From positions 20,001 through 84,000 of the forward strand of contig JACYXH010000214.1 in NCBI GenBank assembly GCA_026745465.1: a DNA stretch of 64,000 nt. The letters run 5' to 3'. Under the pieces are notes generated by a model. That model did not search any database, was not told the origin of the DNA, and saw nothing but the letters and a program-made list of their open reading frames with translations. Below, in pieces: positions 57,204 through 64,000 of this stretch. The first letter of the stretch is position 1; each line of letters begins with the position of its first letter. The translations under genes and the position numbers were made by a program. Source of the stretch: Lota lota. Lineage: Eukaryota > Chordata > Actinopteri > Gadiformes > Lotidae.

Positions 57204-58852
57204 GATTTGTGTGTCCGCTGAGACTGCAATGGCTATCGCTCATCCACGTCAAGTACCTGAGACACCGATACAGAGGATCACAAAAGGGACGAGGTCTATA
57301 CTGTCATTTTGGAGTGCGTAATTGGCCCTATATTTGGCAATGTATTTGACAGTACTAGGCTTAGTTGATCTATTCAGCATCAGTGACTGGAAGAGAACAT
57401 GGCTAAGTAACTCATAATTACTCATTATATTTATTTAACACACATACGTGCGTATTATTATTGTTTTTATCTTGGGCATTAACTAGATAGCCAATGAAGC
57501 TAGCTATCAGAACAAGGTTATATTCAGAAGCGTTGCAAGGCTAACTTTAGCTTCGTTCTCATTTGACCACCATACACGCGTTATCTACATTTACAGTATA
57601 CGCTATTGCAAACCTGTATTATAAAAAGGGACGTTCAGTGCAACATTTGACTCATGGCGTTTGGATAACAGCGACATCTACGGTCCTCGCGTCCTCAGTT
57701 AGCAGCTAGCCTCAGTGCCACCGTTGATGTCCAGAGACGCCAGTGGTTCAGGGACCGGAGTAAACAACATCCACGTGACCTCCGTGGACACCGACGCTGA
57801 CGTGTGGGAACCGGTGCAACATCGTCGACTCCCGGTCACAAGGGCTTTTCCGCGTTTACAGATGCAATTCGTGCTCGTTAGGGGAGCTACCCGGCGCTGC
57901 TAGAAGTGAAAAGGTAAAAAAAAAAATCTAAACACGAGTTTCCGAAGTGACAACTCCATTTCCGTTCAGAAAAGTGTTTTTTTTTCTAAATAAAGGTCTG
58001 AAGGATTGTTAATGCAGGATTGATTTTGCAGTTCAAAGTAGATAAGCATTAATAAATCAATACCATTAATATTATAGTGATAGTATTCCGAAACACGGAG
58101 TACAAATTAGATCGTTTTACCGATAAATAAGTTGCTGTAAATGATTGCTTTGTGCATTTATTTAGAAAATCACTCGAAATGACCGGAAACCACGTTGTGT
58201 TTTGCAGTCGAGACGAGTCGCGTATTTAATACGTCAGCCACAACATCCTCAACGTGCATGTTGTGCCTGTTTTCTTATTAAGTCCAATGTTATGGTGCAC
58301 ATAATGCATGTATACAGTTTTCAATCGCTACAGTGCTAAATAACTTAAAGGTTAAGGTAGGCCCTTTTTAATTTTTATTAAATGGTAGGTTACATCTAGA
58401 CTGTAGAACAATACATGATGGAAAGTTGTCTAATTTTTAGTATTGAGTTTTCTTACACGCTTTTATACAAAGTGACCTACAGTGAATTATGTCTTTAAGG
58501 AGTGGTTGCCTACAGGTAGGCTGCCCGACACTGGGTAACTTTTGGCTGGTAGTCAAACACCCTAACCTCGACACTATCCATCGATAACAATAGTTTCCAT
58601 AGTAAATCCGTAGTCATTACCGTTATGCTTGTGGTTATTCACACGCACCATTCTATTATGAATGGTTATGCATGCATGCGAGTTGTCTTTTTATAGCTAC
58701 TGCGGCAGAAACAATGGCACCGGCAGTGCAACTGAACCTATGAACATATGACTCATCTCCATCGATATCCCCCCCCACACCCCCCCCCCTCCCACACACC
58801 CCCCCCCCCCCCACACACACCCCTCTCTCCCCCCCCCCACCCCCCTTTCCAG
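57204..58852. promoter_or_regulatory. Putative bidirectional zgpat/tti1 promoter interval
   Basis: The two genes are head to head with 1.67 kb between start codons. The tti1 ATG exon begins at an acceptor (cccctttccag, ending 58852), so a non-coding first exon should lie upstream. A possible end is AAAAG before gtaaaa at 57914, but this is only a guess. CpG-bearing sequence near 57640-57900 is the best promoter candidate. C-rich runs with ACACAC at 58769-58845 form the acceptor tract. No protein-coding gene is recognised here. Confidence 0.4.
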
Positions 58853-58874
58853 CGAGGAACCGTCCGCTGCAACC

Positions 58875-63834
<4,960 letters not shown>

Positions 63835-63886
63835 GTGAGGCCCCGCTCACCCCGCTCACCCCGCTCACCGAGGGGGGCCGTGAGCG

Positions 63887-63995
63887 GTTCTCCACAGTAG
63901 TTTGTCCTTGAGCAAGACGTGCCCCCACCCCTACCTGCTCATTGATGGCGTGCATCTAAAACGGTTATTTTGAGTCAAAAGTGTCTGCTAGACTG
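63887..63995 (+). mobile_element. SINE 3' fragment
   Basis: Body tgcccccacccctacctgct and a tail resembling that of the 51487 copy (gtcaaaagtgtctgctagac tga). The tRNA head is missing. It lies in the tti1 intron after exon 7. Confidence 0.45.
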
Positions 63996-64000
63996 ACTAA

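Noticed and set aside
57715-57903. 62-residue frame between zgpat and tti1
   Set aside because: Lies in the likely promoter or 5' UTR; no homology and poor start context. Might be a chance frame in a non-coding tti1 exon.

Overview
The window looks like genomic DNA of a ray-finned fish (teleost). It carries exons of four conserved vertebrate genes, split by GT-AG introns (one GC-AG), in a background unusually rich in microsatellites, minisatellites and long poly-G/poly-C runs, with tRNA-derived SINE fragments. This tandem-repeat load would suit a cod-like (gadiform) genome, but that placement is only an inference. There is no sign of bacterial or viral gene content.

Layout. (1) 1897-9951, + strand: the 3' part of kcnq2 (Kv7.2 potassium channel), covering the calmodulin-binding and assembly helices and the axon-initial-segment anchor; the membrane domain lies upstream of the window. 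A 69-bp in-frame cassette exon resembling a KCNQ3 segment lies between helices C and D. (2) 9952-36855: a 27-kb intergenic region with no recognisable gene, dominated by tandem arrays. The most striking is 55 exact-length copies of a 38-bp unit, most carrying a complete heat-shock element. (3) 36856-45423, + strand: chrna4, a complete six-exon nicotinic acetylcholine receptor alpha-4 gene (669 aa). (4) 45424-52388: chrna4 3' UTR, then repeat-rich spacer including a 33-bp-stem hairpin and about 0.7 kb of nearly pure G. (5) 52389-57203, - strand: zgpat, complete in six coding exons (536 aa). (6) 57204-58874: probable bidirectional promoter. (7) 58875-63834, + strand: tti1, seven coding exons; the 3' end lies beyond the window.

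kcnq2 followed by chrna4 in the same orientation matches the human 20q13.33 neighbourhood. ZGPAT (20q13.33) and TTI1 (20q11.23) are also on human chromosome 20, so the block is conserved synteny with some rearrangement. kcnq2 and chrna4 both encode neuronal membrane channels. zgpat (transcriptional repressor/splicing factor) and tti1 (PIKK-maturation co-chaperone) are housekeeping-type genes arranged head to head.

A theme across the window is that tandem arrays begin or end exactly at splice sites (tti1 intron 4, chrna4 intron 1, the last zgpat intron), and that pure poly-C runs serve as polypyrimidine tracts. Most long open frames here are readings through repeats and are not genes. All identifications come from recognising protein motifs by eye; no database search was run.
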